A stretch of 29,895 bases of DNA, from NCBI GenBank assembly GCA_900770665.1, contig CAAGKZ010000088.1:1-29895 (forward strand), in the 5' to 3' direction. This DNA comes from Bacteroidaceae bacterium. Lineage in GTDB: Bacteria; Bacteroidota; Bacteroidia; Bacteroidales; Bacteroidaceae. The notes beneath the pieces are model-generated. The model searched no databases and was not told where the DNA came from. It worked only from the letters and a program-made list of their open reading frames with translations. Position 1 is the first letter of the stretch, and each line of letters starts with the position of its first letter. Both the position numbers and the translations under genes were made by a program. Positions 1 through 8,007 of this stretch are shown piece by piece.

Positions 1-121
1 AAAAGCGCAACCGACGCTGCATGCGAGAGCAGAGAGTGCTTGCATTCTATGCCGAGTAGCGAGGAGGAAAAGCCACATCCGTGGGTTAATTTACTAAGCG
101 TAAATGCCATTGCGTGCGAGC

Positions 122-171
122 AATGTTTGCGACGACGGGAACTTTAGTTCCCCCAAAGGAGTGCCGTTAGG
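122..171 (-). repeat. Dispersed hairpin repeat A, copy 1
   Basis: About 40 of 50 positions match the stretch 19819-19771 read in the opposite direction, with one single-base gap. The core is an exact inverted repeat, GGGAAC (137-142) and GTTCCC (147-152) around a TTTA loop. In the other copy the fifth pair of the stem is G-C instead of A-T, so both sides changed together. Relative to the neighbouring gene (minus strand here, plus strand at the other copy) both copies have the same orientation and lie downstream of a stop codon. The strand given is that sense. I know no family name for it. Confidence 0.6.
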
Positions 172-191
172 CTTTGAGGGCGAGCGTAACG

Positions 192-224
192 ACAAAAGAG
201 CCTTTTTAGTCAGCCTCTTTTTGT
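192..224 (-). terminator. Terminator-like hairpin after the ndk/M23 operon
   Basis: ACAAAAGAG (192-200) can pair with CTCTTTTTGT (215-224) with one bulge. Read on the minus strand the 3' arm ends in a short run of T, as in an intrinsic terminator. It lies about 80 bases past the stop codon at 304. The stem is modest and A+T-rich, so this is a likely rather than certain terminator. Confidence 0.4.
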
Positions 225-303
225 GTCAGTTGGTGCCTATGGTGTAATCTTAATCGTCAAGTTCGCCAATCAATTAATCTGTTTTTCTCTCAACTTTGAA
301 ATC

Positions 304-663
304 TTATTTCATAAATTGCATTGCTTTCTTTTCAAGTGATTTCTCGAACTGTTTAACAGCCTTCGAAAGCTCGGCCTCATACTTCTCCTTCATATTGCCC
401 GAGAGGTTCGCATCAAACTTGGTAATCTCATCGGCATTATCCTTTAAAAAAGAGGCCATCGCCTGCTCAAACTCGGCATACACATTTTGGAGTTCCTCCA
501 TCGACAAAGCCTCATCGGCCCGCTTTGTATAGTCGTTAACCATAGAAATAAGCTTGTCAAGGATATTGGTTGTGGTTACTTGCACCACAATATCCTTTTC
601 CGTTGCCGTTACCGTCTCATTAAGCAGGAGAACAGAAAGAAGAACCAACAGAAGCTTTCTCAT
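304..663 (-). CDS. Small secreted helical protein of unknown function
   Basis: A 119-residue protein I do not recognise. Residues 1-20 form a clear export signal: Met-Arg-Lys, then a Leu/Val-rich core ending near Thr-Ala. There is no lipobox cysteine, so the product is probably soluble in the periplasm. The mature part is almost entirely charged and helical (many Glu, Lys and Ala; no cysteine), with an amphipathic Glu/Lys C-terminus that could form a coiled coil. It starts 10 bases after the stop codon of the M23 peptidase gene, so the two are very likely co-transcribed, and a role in the cell envelope is a reasonable guess from context only. The ATG at 661-663 is the obvious start because the signal peptide begins right there. 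Confidence 0.75.
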   Translation of the reverse strand: MRKLLLVLLSVLLLNETVTATEKDIVVQVTTTNILDKLISMVNDYTKRADEALSMEELQNVYAEFEQAMASFLKDNADEITKFDANLSGNMKEKYEAELSKAVKQFEKSLEKKAMQFMK

Positions 664-673
664 AACCTACAGA

Positions 674-1537
674 TTACTGATAGCGCAAAGTCTGTCCCGG
701 ACGTATGATTGAATTCGATTTCAAGCCGTTGAGTTCAAAGATACGACGCTGCGACACACCATACTTGCGCGCAATCTTTTCTACTGTATCACCGCTCTTG
801 ACCTTGTGATATTTCTTCTCGGGACCGGCAATCTTCACCTGCCCGTTCTCAACATATTTGGTACCCGGTTTGCGATACATATAACTGTCGCCGGTCATTT
901 TCTGGTTCTTGAAATCGAACATCAACGCAGGGTCAAGGCTCTTGCCCATGAGAATGGTCTCAAAATGCAGGTGCGCACCCGAACTGCGTCCGGTATTGCC
1001 ACCCAGTCCAATGGGGTCGCCGGCCTTTACGTTCTGGTTTGCATCCACAAGCCTTTTCGACAGATGGGCATAGAGTGTCTCAATGCCGTTGTTATGACGT
1101 ATCACAACATAATAGCCATATCCACGACGCTGGTAACTTGTTATGCGCACCTTGCCGTCAAAAGCAGCATAGATGGTGTCGCCGGTCTGAACCTTTATAT
1201 CGAGGCCCTGATGTACGCGACGACGATTTGGGCGATAGCCGAAGATATCGGTTATCTTTGTACTGGGGGTAGGCATCACATAGTTGCGCAAGTCAATTCT
1301 GAAAGAGTCGGGCAAGGTGGAATTGTAGTGTACCACGGTATTTGTCCATGTGGGGTACATATCGTCCGAAGGGATGATATTCGCCTCGTTCAACAACATA
1401 TCGTGACGTTCAACAGCCTCGACCATTTCCATCGACCTGTGAAGAATCACCGGTTCCGATGCCGCATCCTGCGCCTGCACTCCGGCTGCAACTATAAACA
1501 GAAGAGCGTAAGCTAAAGATTTGATAAACCTCTTCAC
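674..1537 (-). CDS. M23 (LytM-type) peptidoglycan endopeptidase with C-terminal LysM
   Basis: A secreted zinc endopeptidase of family M23 that should cut peptide cross-links in peptidoglycan. I place the start at the GTG at 1537: it directly follows the ndk stop codon and gives a proper signal peptide (Lys-Arg, hydrophobic core, cut near Val-Gln-Ala-Gln). The ATG at 1579 would add 14 hydrophilic residues encoded inside ndk. From the GTG the protein has 287 residues. The M23 domain runs from about 90 to 206, with the zinc motifs HxxxD (His109, Asp113) and HLHFE (His189, His191) complete, so it should be active. A LysM glycan-binding domain fills residues 243-287. It sits between ndk and a small secreted protein, probably on the ndk transcript. 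Confidence 0.9.
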   Translation of the reverse strand: MKRFIKSLAYALLFIVAAGVQAQDAASEPVILHRSMEMVEAVERHDMLLNEANIIPSDDMYPTWTNTVVHYNSTLPDSFRIDLRNYVMPTPSTKITDIFGYRPNRRRVHQGLDIKVQTGDTIYAAFDGKVRITSYQRRGYGYYVVIRHNNGIETLYAHLSKRLVDANQNVKAGDPIGLGGNTGRSSGAHLHFETILMGKSLDPALMFDFKNQKMTGDSYMYRKPGTKYVENGQVKIAGPEKKYHKVKSGDTVEKIARKYGVSQRRIFELNGLKSNSIIRPGQTLRYQ

Positions 1538-1541
1538 CTTA

Positions 1542-2015
1542 TTATTTGAATTTAAGGGTTTCCTCGCCACCATACTCAAAACAGGTCACAGCCGACTGGT
1601 AGTCGAACAACTCCTCGGGCTTGAAGAAACGGTTGATCTCCACAATCGCATTCTCTACAGAATCGGAAGCATGCACAACATTCTGCTCACCGCTCATTGA
1701 GAAATCACCACGTATTGTACCGGGAAGAGCACGGCGTGAATTGGTCACACCAACCATCTGGCGCACTGTCTCAACAGCCTCGGCACCCTCAAGGCAACAT
1801 GCAATGAGCGGAGCTGCCTGCATTGAAGCCTTCAGATAGGGATAGAATGGACGCTGTACAAGATGAGCATAATGCTCGGCAACAAGTTCATCGGTCATGA
1901 ACAGCATCTTCATACCTGCAAAACGCAGACCCTTGCGTTCGAAACGTGTAATGATATCACCCATAATGCCACGCTGTATTGCGTTGGGCTTGATTAGAAT
2001 AAGAGTCCTTTCCAT
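1542..2015 (-). CDS. ndk: Nucleoside diphosphate kinase
   Basis: Moves the gamma-phosphate from ATP to other nucleoside diphosphates through a phospho-histidine, keeping NTP and dNTP pools balanced. The 157-residue length is normal for the family. The N-terminus shows the strand and lysine of the nucleotide site (LILIKPNA, Lys9). The active-site histidine is His115 in NVVHASDS, with the usual Arg-Gly-Asp-Phe stretch just before it (102-105). The gene has its own promoter-like boxes just upstream (2040-2068), separate from recG, whose stop lies 70 bases away. The next gene starts at its stop codon. Confidence 0.97.
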   Translation of the reverse strand: MERTLILIKPNAIQRGIMGDIITRFERKGLRFAGMKMLFMTDELVAEHYAHLVQRPFYPYLKASMQAAPLIACCLEGAEAVETVRQMVGVTNSRRALPGTIRGDFSMSGEQNVVHASDSVENAIVEINRFFKPEELFDYQSAVTCFEYGGEETLKFK

Positions 2016-2039
2016 AATTAGTTATAAGTTTATTATTTA

Positions 2040-2068
2040 CAAAGATATTCAAAATAAACGGATTACAA
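2040..2068 (-). promoter_or_regulatory. Bacteroidota-type promoter for ndk
   Basis: On the minus strand TATCTTTG (2047-2040) fits the -7 box TAnnTTTG, and TTG (2068-2066) lies 18 bases upstream as a -33 box. Transcription would begin near 2033, leaving a leader of about 20 bases before the ATG at 2015. It falls in the only gap between recG and ndk. Confidence 0.5.
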
Positions 2069-2085
2069 GGCTTTTCATGCATTTA

Positions 2086-4185
2086 TTATGAAATTGCTCC
2101 CCAATTGCGGTTGTTCATGCTCTTGATTCTGCGCAGGCGTTCCCACACAACACGGTATTGCGGATTGTTGCATTGAGGGTCGGCCTCAACGACTCCGCGG
2201 GCAACCTCGCGCACGAATTTCAGCAACTGTTCGTCACGGGAGAGGTTGGCAATCTTCAGGTCGAAGGCTATACCGCTCTGCTGCGTTCCTTCCATATCAC
2301 CCGGGCCTCGCAGCTTGAGGTCGGCCTCGGCAATCTCAAAGCCATCGTTGCTGGATGTCATTATTTCCATGCGCTTGCGCGTGTCCTCGGAGAGCTTGTA
2401 ATCGGTAACCAGTATACAATAGGACTGAGAGGCTCCACGCCCCACACGGCCACGCAACTGATGGAGCTGCGAAAGTCCGAACCTTTCGGCATTCTCAATC
2501 ACCATAACCGATGCGTTGGGAACATCCACACCCACCTCGATAACTGTGGTGGAGACAAGTATCTGTGTCTCGCCCGATGCAAAGCGGCGCATCTCCTCGT
2601 CTTTTTCTTTTGGTTTCATCTTGCCATGCAGCTTGCTCAACCTGTAGTCGGGAAAAACATTGCACAGCTGTTTGTAACCGTCCTCAAGGTTCTTGAGGTC
2701 GAGTTTCTCGCTCTCGCTGATGAGCGGGTAGACCACATAGGCCTGGCGTCCTTCGTTTATCTGTGAACGGATGAATGAATAGAGACTATCGGCACGATTG
2801 CGGAATATGTGCGTTGTGGTAATTGGCTTGCGTCCCGGTGGCAACTCATCAATGACAGAGACATCGAGGTCACCATAGAGTGTCATCGCCAATGTACGCG
2901 GGATAGGAGTTGCCGTCATCACAAGGATATGTGGCGGAATATTGTTCTTTGCCCACATCTTTGCACGCTGCACAACGCCAAAGCGGTGCTGCTCGTCAAT
3001 GACTACAATGCCCAGATTGCGGAACAGCACATTGTCCTCCAACACAGCATGGGTACCTACAAGAATGTCAATCTCACCACTCTCAAGCGCCTCGAAAAGC
3101 GGCGTCCTATCCTTCGCCTTAGTGCTGCCGGTGAGCAGTTCAACCCTTACAGGCAATGTCCCCAGCATGCGGCGCAGTGTAGCAAAATGCTGTTCGGCAA
3201 GTATCTCTGTTGGGGCGAGCATGCAGGCCTGATAGCCATTGTCCTTGGCAAGCAGCATGGACATAAGCGCCACGAGAGTCTTTCCACTACCCACATCGCC
3301 TTGCAGCAGGCGGTTCATCTGCCTTTCACTGTTCACGTCGGCGCGTATCTCTTTTACCACCCTCTTCTGGGCATTAGTGAGCTGGAACGGCAACTGCTCA
3401 TTATAAAAACGGTTGAACATCTCGCCCACCTTGGCAAAACGGTGACCTACATAGCGCATCTGGCGCTCCTTGGCGTAATGCAGGATATTGAGTTGTATGT
3501 AAAAGAGTTCCTCGAACTTGAGCCTGTACTGCGCAAGCTGAAGCTCCTTGGCGTTGCGTGGGAAATGCACAATGCGCAAGGCGTCGTCAATCGACATGAG
3601 ACCGTTTTTTTGTATAATGTCGGCCGAAAGGGTTTCCTGGATTGGCGCAGAGAGCAAGGTGAACAGGTTCTGCACAAGCTTGAGCATCGCATTCGAGTTC
3701 AAGCCGCTGCGTTTCATCTTCTCGGTGGTATTGTAATAGGGCTGCAAACCCATTGTGTCGAGTTTCAACAGCGAAGCATCATCGACGTCGGGATGAGCAA
3801 TGTTCACCCTTCCGTTGAACATTGACGGTTTTCCAAAGACAACATATCTGGTGTTAAGTTTCAGTTTGTTCTTCACGAACTTGATGCCACGGAACCACAC
3901 AAGGTCAACAAAAGCCGTTCCATCGGTGAAATGCCCCACAAGACGGCGCGAAGCGCCCTCGCCCATCTCTTCGAATGAGCGTATCTCACCCAAAAGCTGC
4001 ACATGCTGCAACTGGCCGCCAAGCTCGCTTACCTTGAATACGCGGCTGCGGTCAATATATTTGTAAGGGAAATAGTACAGCAAATCATGCAAAGAACGGA
4101 TTCCCAGTTCCCTGCTTAGCAGCGTGGCACGTTGCTCGCCCACGCCGGGCAGAAATTTTATATCCCTTGTTGTGATGTCCAGCAT
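2086..4185 (-). CDS. recG: ATP-dependent DNA helicase RecG
   Basis: A double-stranded DNA translocase that remodels stalled replication forks and Holliday junctions. The 699 residues match the usual RecG length. The N-terminal wedge/OB-fold part covers about 1-180. The superfamily-2 helicase core follows: Walker A GDVGSGKT (296-303), DEQH box (397-400) and motif III TATPIPRT (424-431). The C-terminal helicase lobe carries QLHQLRGRVGRG, and the RecG-type GPGDMEGTQQSG follows. It is the last gene of the minus-strand pdxJ-to-recG run, and its ATG lies 28 bases inside the end of ispD, which points to translational coupling. Confidence 0.97.
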   Translation of the reverse strand: MLDITTRDIKFLPGVGEQRATLLSRELGIRSLHDLLYYFPYKYIDRSRVFKVSELGGQLQHVQLLGEIRSFEEMGEGASRRLVGHFTDGTAFVDLVWFRGIKFVKNKLKLNTRYVVFGKPSMFNGRVNIAHPDVDDASLLKLDTMGLQPYYNTTEKMKRSGLNSNAMLKLVQNLFTLLSAPIQETLSADIIQKNGLMSIDDALRIVHFPRNAKELQLAQYRLKFEELFYIQLNILHYAKERQMRYVGHRFAKVGEMFNRFYNEQLPFQLTNAQKRVVKEIRADVNSERQMNRLLQGDVGSGKTLVALMSMLLAKDNGYQACMLAPTEILAEQHFATLRRMLGTLPVRVELLTGSTKAKDRTPLFEALESGEIDILVGTHAVLEDNVLFRNLGIVVIDEQHRFGVVQRAKMWAKNNIPPHILVMTATPIPRTLAMTLYGDLDVSVIDELPPGRKPITTTHIFRNRADSLYSFIRSQINEGRQAYVVYPLISESEKLDLKNLEDGYKQLCNVFPDYRLSKLHGKMKPKEKDEEMRRFASGETQILVSTTVIEVGVDVPNASVMVIENAERFGLSQLHQLRGRVGRGASQSYCILVTDYKLSEDTRKRMEIMTSSNDGFEIAEADLKLRGPGDMEGTQQSGIAFDLKIANLSRDEQLLKFVREVARGVVEADPQCNNPQYRVVWERLRRIKSMNNRNWGAIS

Positions 4186-4853
4186 TCAATCAATGTCTTG
4201 GCAACAAGCATGTCAAACGGTGTTGTAATCTTTATATTCTCGCGGTTGCCTTCCACGCCCGACACCTTCTCGCCAAGTGCCTCGACAACCGATGCATCAT
4301 CGGTGAAACTCTCGACAAAACGCTGCTCATAGGCACGGCGCAACAATGAAAGCTTGAACACTTGAGGTGTCTGCACAAGACGGTATCTGTCACGGGGAAC
4401 CACCTCGGTCGCATCGGAACCTACGATGTGGCGCAGGCTGTCCTGCAAATCAATCATAGGGATGGCTGCGCCATCAACCCATGCACGCGAGAAGCACTCG
4501 TCGAGCACCTTGCGCGACACGAACGGACGCACACCGTCATGCACTCCCACAAGAGCGTCTTCAATATCATCGACCTGTGCCAAACCATTCTGCACAGAGT
4601 GGAAACGTGTAGAACCGCCCTGAGCAAGAATCAAGGGAACGGCAAAAGAGTACTCCTTGCACAACTGCTTCCACAGTTCAATGTGCTGTGCAGGGAGAAC
4701 AAGAATAAGTTGCATTGCGGGGTCTATGGCATTCAAGTTCTCAAGGGTTACCATAACCAGCGGTTTACTGCCAAGAAGCTGAAATTGCTTCGGCATCTCA
4801 CCACCCATACGTATCCCCTTGCCGCCTGCAACCACTATAAGATATTTCTTCAT
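4158..4853 (-). CDS. ispD: 2-C-methyl-D-erythritol 4-phosphate cytidylyltransferase
   Basis: Catalyses the CTP-dependent step of the non-mevalonate (MEP) isoprenoid pathway. The start at 4853 (MKKYLIVV) gives 231 residues and puts the nucleotide loop GGKGIRMGGEMPKQF at 10-24. The ATG at 4898 would add 15 residues before the first beta strand and is less likely. Other family signatures are GGSTRFHSVQNGL (79-91) and VHDGVRPF (104-111), where VHDAARPF is more usual. The gene follows a small membrane protein and overlaps recG. No ispF-like sequence is adjacent or fused. Confidence 0.95.
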   Translation of the reverse strand: MKKYLIVVAGGKGIRMGGEMPKQFQLLGSKPLVMVTLENLNAIDPAMQLILVLPAQHIELWKQLCKEYSFAVPLILAQGGSTRFHSVQNGLAQVDDIEDALVGVHDGVRPFVSRKVLDECFSRAWVDGAAIPMIDLQDSLRHIVGSDATEVVPRDRYRLVQTPQVFKLSLLRRAYEQRFVESFTDDASVVEALGEKVSGVEGNRENIKITTPFDMLVAKTLIECWTSQQGI

Positions 4854-4905
4854 TGTAAATCCTTTTTCAATCATGGGGTAATAAAAGCTCCCCAACATTC
4901 CACAA

Positions 4906-5418
4906 TCATTTGAAAGTTATCTCACAACCGCACTTGTCTCTTATTTCATCGAGCATCTGCTCCACAAGCTGTGGTGAGATTATATTCATGGCCTTTACGC
5001 CAGTCTCATCATCATAATATTTCCACCCCTGGCGTCTCATCATCATTACGACATCGTACTCCCGTATTTTTCTACGTGTGCCTGAAAAAAGCGACATTAA
5101 CATATAGAAAAGAAAGCCTGTACAACTCCATATCACAATAAACAGAGCAACCATACCCCAGAAACCTGAATTGCCCCACATATAAGCGACGCACAAGAAT
5201 GCCGGGAGAAGACCAACTACAGCAGAAAGACGCAAGATGAACCTTTCCCTCCCGGCACAATGGGCACAGCGTGGGATATGCACTGTCGCGAAGATATCAT
5301 AATCAACGCGTTGCATTTCATAGGTTATCGCATATCGCGGATCACTATTGCCGGGACAATTGAAACAACGTTGTCTCCCGAAATCCTTTTTGCGTATCTC
5401 AACATTCACACTTGCCAT
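4906..5418 (-). CDS. Zinc-ribbon membrane protein of unknown function
   Basis: I do not recognise a named family. The 170 residues show two Cys-x-x-Cys pairs, Cys18/Cys21 and Cys51/Cys54, spaced as in a zinc ribbon. Two hydrophobic helices follow (about 62-81 and 85-112), then a basic stretch (RRKIRE) and a soluble C-terminal part of about 55 residues with a further Cys-x-Cys close to the end. The likely topology is an inner-membrane hairpin with both ends in the cytoplasm. The gene lies between the DJ-1 gene (26 bases upstream) and ispD, inside the same minus-strand run, but nothing in the sequence ties it to either function. Confidence 0.75.
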   Translation of the reverse strand: MASVNVEIRKKDFGRQRCFNCPGNSDPRYAITYEMQRVDYDIFATVHIPRCAHCAGRERFILRLSAVVGLLPAFLCVAYMWGNSGFWGMVALFIVIWSCTGFLFYMLMSLFSGTRRKIREYDVVMMMRRQGWKYYDDETGVKAMNIISPQLVEQMLDEIRDKCGCEITFK

Positions 5419-5444
5419 AGGGCCTATAAGCTATACCGACACTA

Positions 5445-5990
5445 TCAGAACTGCATCTGCGAGCGCAATGTCCCAACAACATCGGCACCGCAGAACTGTT
5501 TTACGATGGCAAAGCCAAAGTCGAACGACGCGCCGGGGCCACAGGCTGTTATTATATTACCATCCTGCTCCACAGCTCTCGCTGTATACTCGGCATCAAA
5601 GAGGTCGCCCTCGCAACCGGGATAGCATGTAGCCTTCTTGCCTTTGAGGATACCGATACGGCCGAAGACCATTGGAGCCGCGCAGATTGCAGCAACCAAC
5701 AGACCACGTGAGCATGCATCTACGAGCTGCGCACGCAATGGTTCGTGAGCCGACAGGTTCTCGGTACCCACGCCACCGCCGGGGAGCACCAATGCATCGG
5801 CGTCACCGAAACTGACGTTCTCATAGAGCTCATCGGCAGCAACTGTGACATTTTGCGCCGACAAAACCTCCCTACGTCCCATAATGGAAACCGTTACAAC
5901 ATCCAAACCGGCACGGCGCATAACATCCACCGGTGCCAAAGCCTCAACGGTCTCAAAACCGTCGGCAAGAAAAACATATACTTTCTTCAT
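5445..5990 (-). CDS. DJ-1/PfpI (ThiJ-YajL) family protein
   Basis: A 181-residue single-domain member of the DJ-1/PfpI superfamily. The nucleophile-elbow cysteine is Cys103 in AAICAAP, and the acidic partner lies in ADGFETVE (Glu13 or Glu16). The LPGGG loop (69-73) near mid-sequence is also typical. Proteins of this type (YajL, human DJ-1) are linked to oxidative stress and to repair of, or protection from, carbonyl damage, but their exact substrates are disputed, so I name only the family. The ATG lies 2 bases after the tonB stop codon, so the gene is in the exbB-exbD-tonB transcript. The start agrees with the first beta strand, MKKVYVFL. Confidence 0.93.
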   Translation of the reverse strand: MKKVYVFLADGFETVEALAPVDVMRRAGLDVVTVSIMGRREVLSAQNVTVAADELYENVSFGDADALVLPGGGVGTENLSAHEPLRAQLVDACSRGLLVAAICAAPMVFGRIGILKGKKATCYPGCEGDLFDAEYTARAVEQDGNIITACGPGASFDFGFAIVKQFCGADVVGTLRSQMQF

Positions 5991-5992
5991 AT

Positions 5993-6808
5993 TTATCTCA
6001 ATTCAAAATTATAGGTAATTGTACCCGACTGGTTATCCACTCCGGCAATACTGTTGAAAATCGTATTCTTTGCTGCTTTCTCCGCGGCATTACGCAGTTT
6101 CAGGTCGGCAGTATCTGTTCCTTTAGGATTGATGCTTGTAGAGATGACTCTACCATTTGGAGCAACGGTTATATTAACTACGACACGACCCTTTGCCTGC
6201 AGCTTCTCTTTGGGAACAGCAATACCATCCTCTCCAGGAGAACGGCCTTCGAGACTGAACGAAACGCCTACTCCGGTCGGCTGTCCGGCATCGGAATTGC
6301 CCTGTGCAGAACCCTTGGTCGACTCGTCCTTGTCGCTATCGCCCTTCTTACTCATAAGGCTACCTTTGTTGAACGCATTGGCAATAGAGTTCTCCGCAGC
6401 CTTACGCGCCTCTTCCTCCTTACGCTCCTGTTCCTTGCGCTCTGCCTCTTCCTTCTCCTTGCGTATCTGCTCGGGAGTCTTCTCCTGCTTTTTAGGCTTC
6501 TGTTGCTCCTTCTTGGGCTTTTCGGGTGGCAAGGCAATGCTCTCCTCGCTATCCTGCGTCATCAGTTGCTCCTCGGGAACTGTAGGAGTCGGTTTTACCG
6601 GTACGGGCTTGGGAACAACAGCCGGTGCCTCATTGACCTGCGCCATCGCCACATTTTCGATATCGACACCCATCATAACCTCTACACCCTTTTCCCGGGG
6701 TGCCGGCGGATTGTCCAATACCAGAAAATACAACAGCACGGCCAGCAGCACATGTACAGCCACAGTGCCGGCGATTCCGATTATTTTTTCTTTTGAAAGT
6801 TTCTTCAT
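5993..6808 (-). CDS. TonB-family energy transducer (TolA-like linker)
   Basis: Links the ExbB/ExbD proton channel to outer-membrane partners. The ATG at 6808 overlaps the exbD stop (TGATG) and is preferred over the GTG one codon earlier. The 271-residue protein has one N-terminal membrane anchor (about 9-30), a proline-rich part (KPVPVKPTPTVP), then a long Lys/Glu/Arg-rich, probably helical stretch (about 95-150), and a C-terminal TonB-like domain (about 205-271, beginning GRVVVNITVAPNG). The charged helical linker resembles TolA more than the stiff Pro-Lys linker of classic TonB, so either a TonB or a Tol-type role is possible. It follows exbB and exbD directly. Confidence 0.88.
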   Translation of the reverse strand: MKKLSKEKIIGIAGTVAVHVLLAVLLYFLVLDNPPAPREKGVEVMMGVDIENVAMAQVNEAPAVVPKPVPVKPTPTVPEEQLMTQDSEESIALPPEKPKKEQQKPKKQEKTPEQIRKEKEEAERKEQERKEEEARKAAENSIANAFNKGSLMSKKGDSDKDESTKGSAQGNSDAGQPTGVGVSFSLEGRSPGEDGIAVPKEKLQAKGRVVVNITVAPNGRVISTSINPKGTDTADLKLRNAAEKAAKNTIFNSIAGVDNQSGTITYNFELR

Positions 6809-7221
6809 CACTTGCTGTCGGGGCGGCGTGTAGCCAGCACCATCTTGTATTTATTCTCGTTTGCAATATTAAGCACCTTCACAACCTCGCTGTAAGGGAT
6901 TGTCTCATCGGCATAAAGCGCCACGTACATCTCGGGGTCCTTTGCACTACACTCGGCAAGGAATGCAGCCAAATCGGTTTCCTGTATCTCCATTACGGCC
7001 TCCTTGCCCCATTGGGCATAGTATGTAAGGTCGGCCTTGATTGTTATGCGTGCCATAGGCTGTGTATGAGCCCTCTCCTTTCCCTGAGGAAGATTCACCT
7101 TTATAGCATTCGGTATCACAATGGTCGAGGTGAGCATAAAGAATATCAGCAGCAGGAAGATGATGTCAGTCATTGACGACATCGAGAAACTGCCTATGGG
7201 TTTAGTTCTTCTCTTTATCAT
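6808..7221 (-). CDS. exbD: ExbD/TolR-type biopolymer transport protein
   Basis: The small stator protein of the ExbBD (TolQR) proton channel. From the ATG at 7221 it has 137 residues. A TTG two codons upstream could be read as a start but is less likely. The single membrane helix (about 17-36) carries the family's essential aspartate, Asp19 in SMTDIIFLL, and a periplasmic domain of roughly 100 residues follows. The start is 6 bases after the exbB stop codon, and the stop overlaps the tonB start, so translation of the three is probably coupled. Confidence 0.94.
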   Translation of the reverse strand: MIKRRTKPIGSFSMSSMTDIIFLLLIFFMLTSTIVIPNAIKVNLPQGKERAHTQPMARITIKADLTYYAQWGKEAVMEIQETDLAAFLAECSAKDPEMYVALYADETIPYSEVVKVLNIANENKYKMVLATRRPDSK

Positions 7222-7227
7222 AACCAA

Positions 7228-7983
7228 TTATGCTTCTGCGTTTGCAGTTTCGGGATTATTGACAACTTTTATATCGGTAACAACAGTCTCATCATCTTTA
7301 CACTCTGCCACAATCTCGAGGAAAGAGATTATATCTGCCTCCATCGAGTTCTGCAGCTTGTCAACCTTTGAAACCAGATAGTTGTATGCGAAGATTGCAA
7401 TGATACCTACTATCAATCCGGCAACAGTTGTTACCATAGCCTCATATATACCACCCGACAATGCAGAGACCTCAATGTTGTCACCTGCCTGGGACATATT
7501 CCAGAAAGCCTGCACCATACCGGTTACAGTACCCAAGAAACCGAGCATAGGAGCAACAGCGGCAATTGTAGACAACACCGGCAAGCCCTTTTCCAAAGCA
7601 GCAATCTCAAGACCGGCAGTGTTATCAAGCGCCTGACGGATTGATGCATTGTCGAACCTGTAATCCTTGACACCCTTTGCAAGGATGCGCGAAGTTGGGG
7701 TATTCAGATTGTTGCAATACTTTATTGCCGACTTGAAATCCTTGTCTCTGAGATTGTCGTTCAAACGATCGAGCAACAAAGGATTCTTGATACCGGCCTT
7801 GCGCAGTACCGCATAACGCTCAAAAAAGATATATATGCCAATGATTGACAGAATGGCAAGGATAATCATAATCCAACCGCCCTTCATGGCCAGTTCGAGC
7901 ACATTAAGGTTCTCTTGAACGGTCTCTGCCACCGCTCCCATAGAATTGTTCAAAGAATCATTGACTGTAGTAAGTGAATCCAT
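7228..7983 (-). CDS. exbB: ExbB/TolQ/MotA-family proton channel
   Basis: The channel-forming subunit that, with ExbD, uses the proton gradient to drive a TonB/TolA protein. The 251 residues contain three membrane helices as expected: about 33-54 (GWIMIILAILSIIGIYIF), about 135-157 (AAVAPMLGFLGTVTGMVQ) and about 180-203 (VTTVAGLIVGIIAIFAYNYL). The GFLGTVTGM stretch is the conserved core of the second helix. A roughly 30-residue N-terminal tail precedes the first helix. It lies 24 bases after pdxJ and opens the exbB-exbD-tonB block. The arrangement does not say whether it serves TonB-dependent uptake or envelope constriction. Confidence 0.94.
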   Translation of the reverse strand: MDSLTTVNDSLNNSMGAVAETVQENLNVLELAMKGGWIMIILAILSIIGIYIFFERYAVLRKAGIKNPLLLDRLNDNLRDKDFKSAIKYCNNLNTPTSRILAKGVKDYRFDNASIRQALDNTAGLEIAALEKGLPVLSTIAAVAPMLGFLGTVTGMVQAFWNMSQAGDNIEVSALSGGIYEAMVTTVAGLIVGIIAIFAYNYLVSKVDKLQNSMEADIISFLEIVAECKDDETVVTDIKVVNNPETANAEA

Positions 7984-8007
7984 AGTTATGTGAATTTTAT
8001 TTTATTA

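Larger units (their letters stand above)
1..303. other. Non-coding stretch downstream of a minus-strand operon
   Basis: I see no convincing gene here. The stretch lies beyond the 3' end of the minus-strand genes that finish at 304. It contains a terminator-like hairpin (192-224), a 50-bp hairpin repeat (122-171) with a second copy at 19771-19819, and a weak stem (CCAC at 73-76 with GTGG at 81-84) beside a TTAACC-like string on the minus strand. That weak stem may be a decayed relative of the 3'-end element seen at 10093-10195. Confidence 0.6.

Noticed and set aside
2809..3825. A 338-codon open frame on the plus strand
   Set aside because: It lies wholly inside recG on the opposite strand, shows no family likeness, and follows from G+C-rich third positions of the real gene.
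4854..4898. A longer ispD starting at the ATG at 4898
   Set aside because: It would add 15 residues before the first strand of the nucleotide fold, while the ATG at 4853 puts the GGKG loop at the usual distance from the N-terminus.
5933..6833. Two long plus-strand frames, one Leu-rich and membrane-like
   Set aside because: They are the antisense of tonB: Lys/Glu-rich codons read backwards give Leu/Ser/Phe. The tonB frame has a proper anchor, linker and C-terminal domain.
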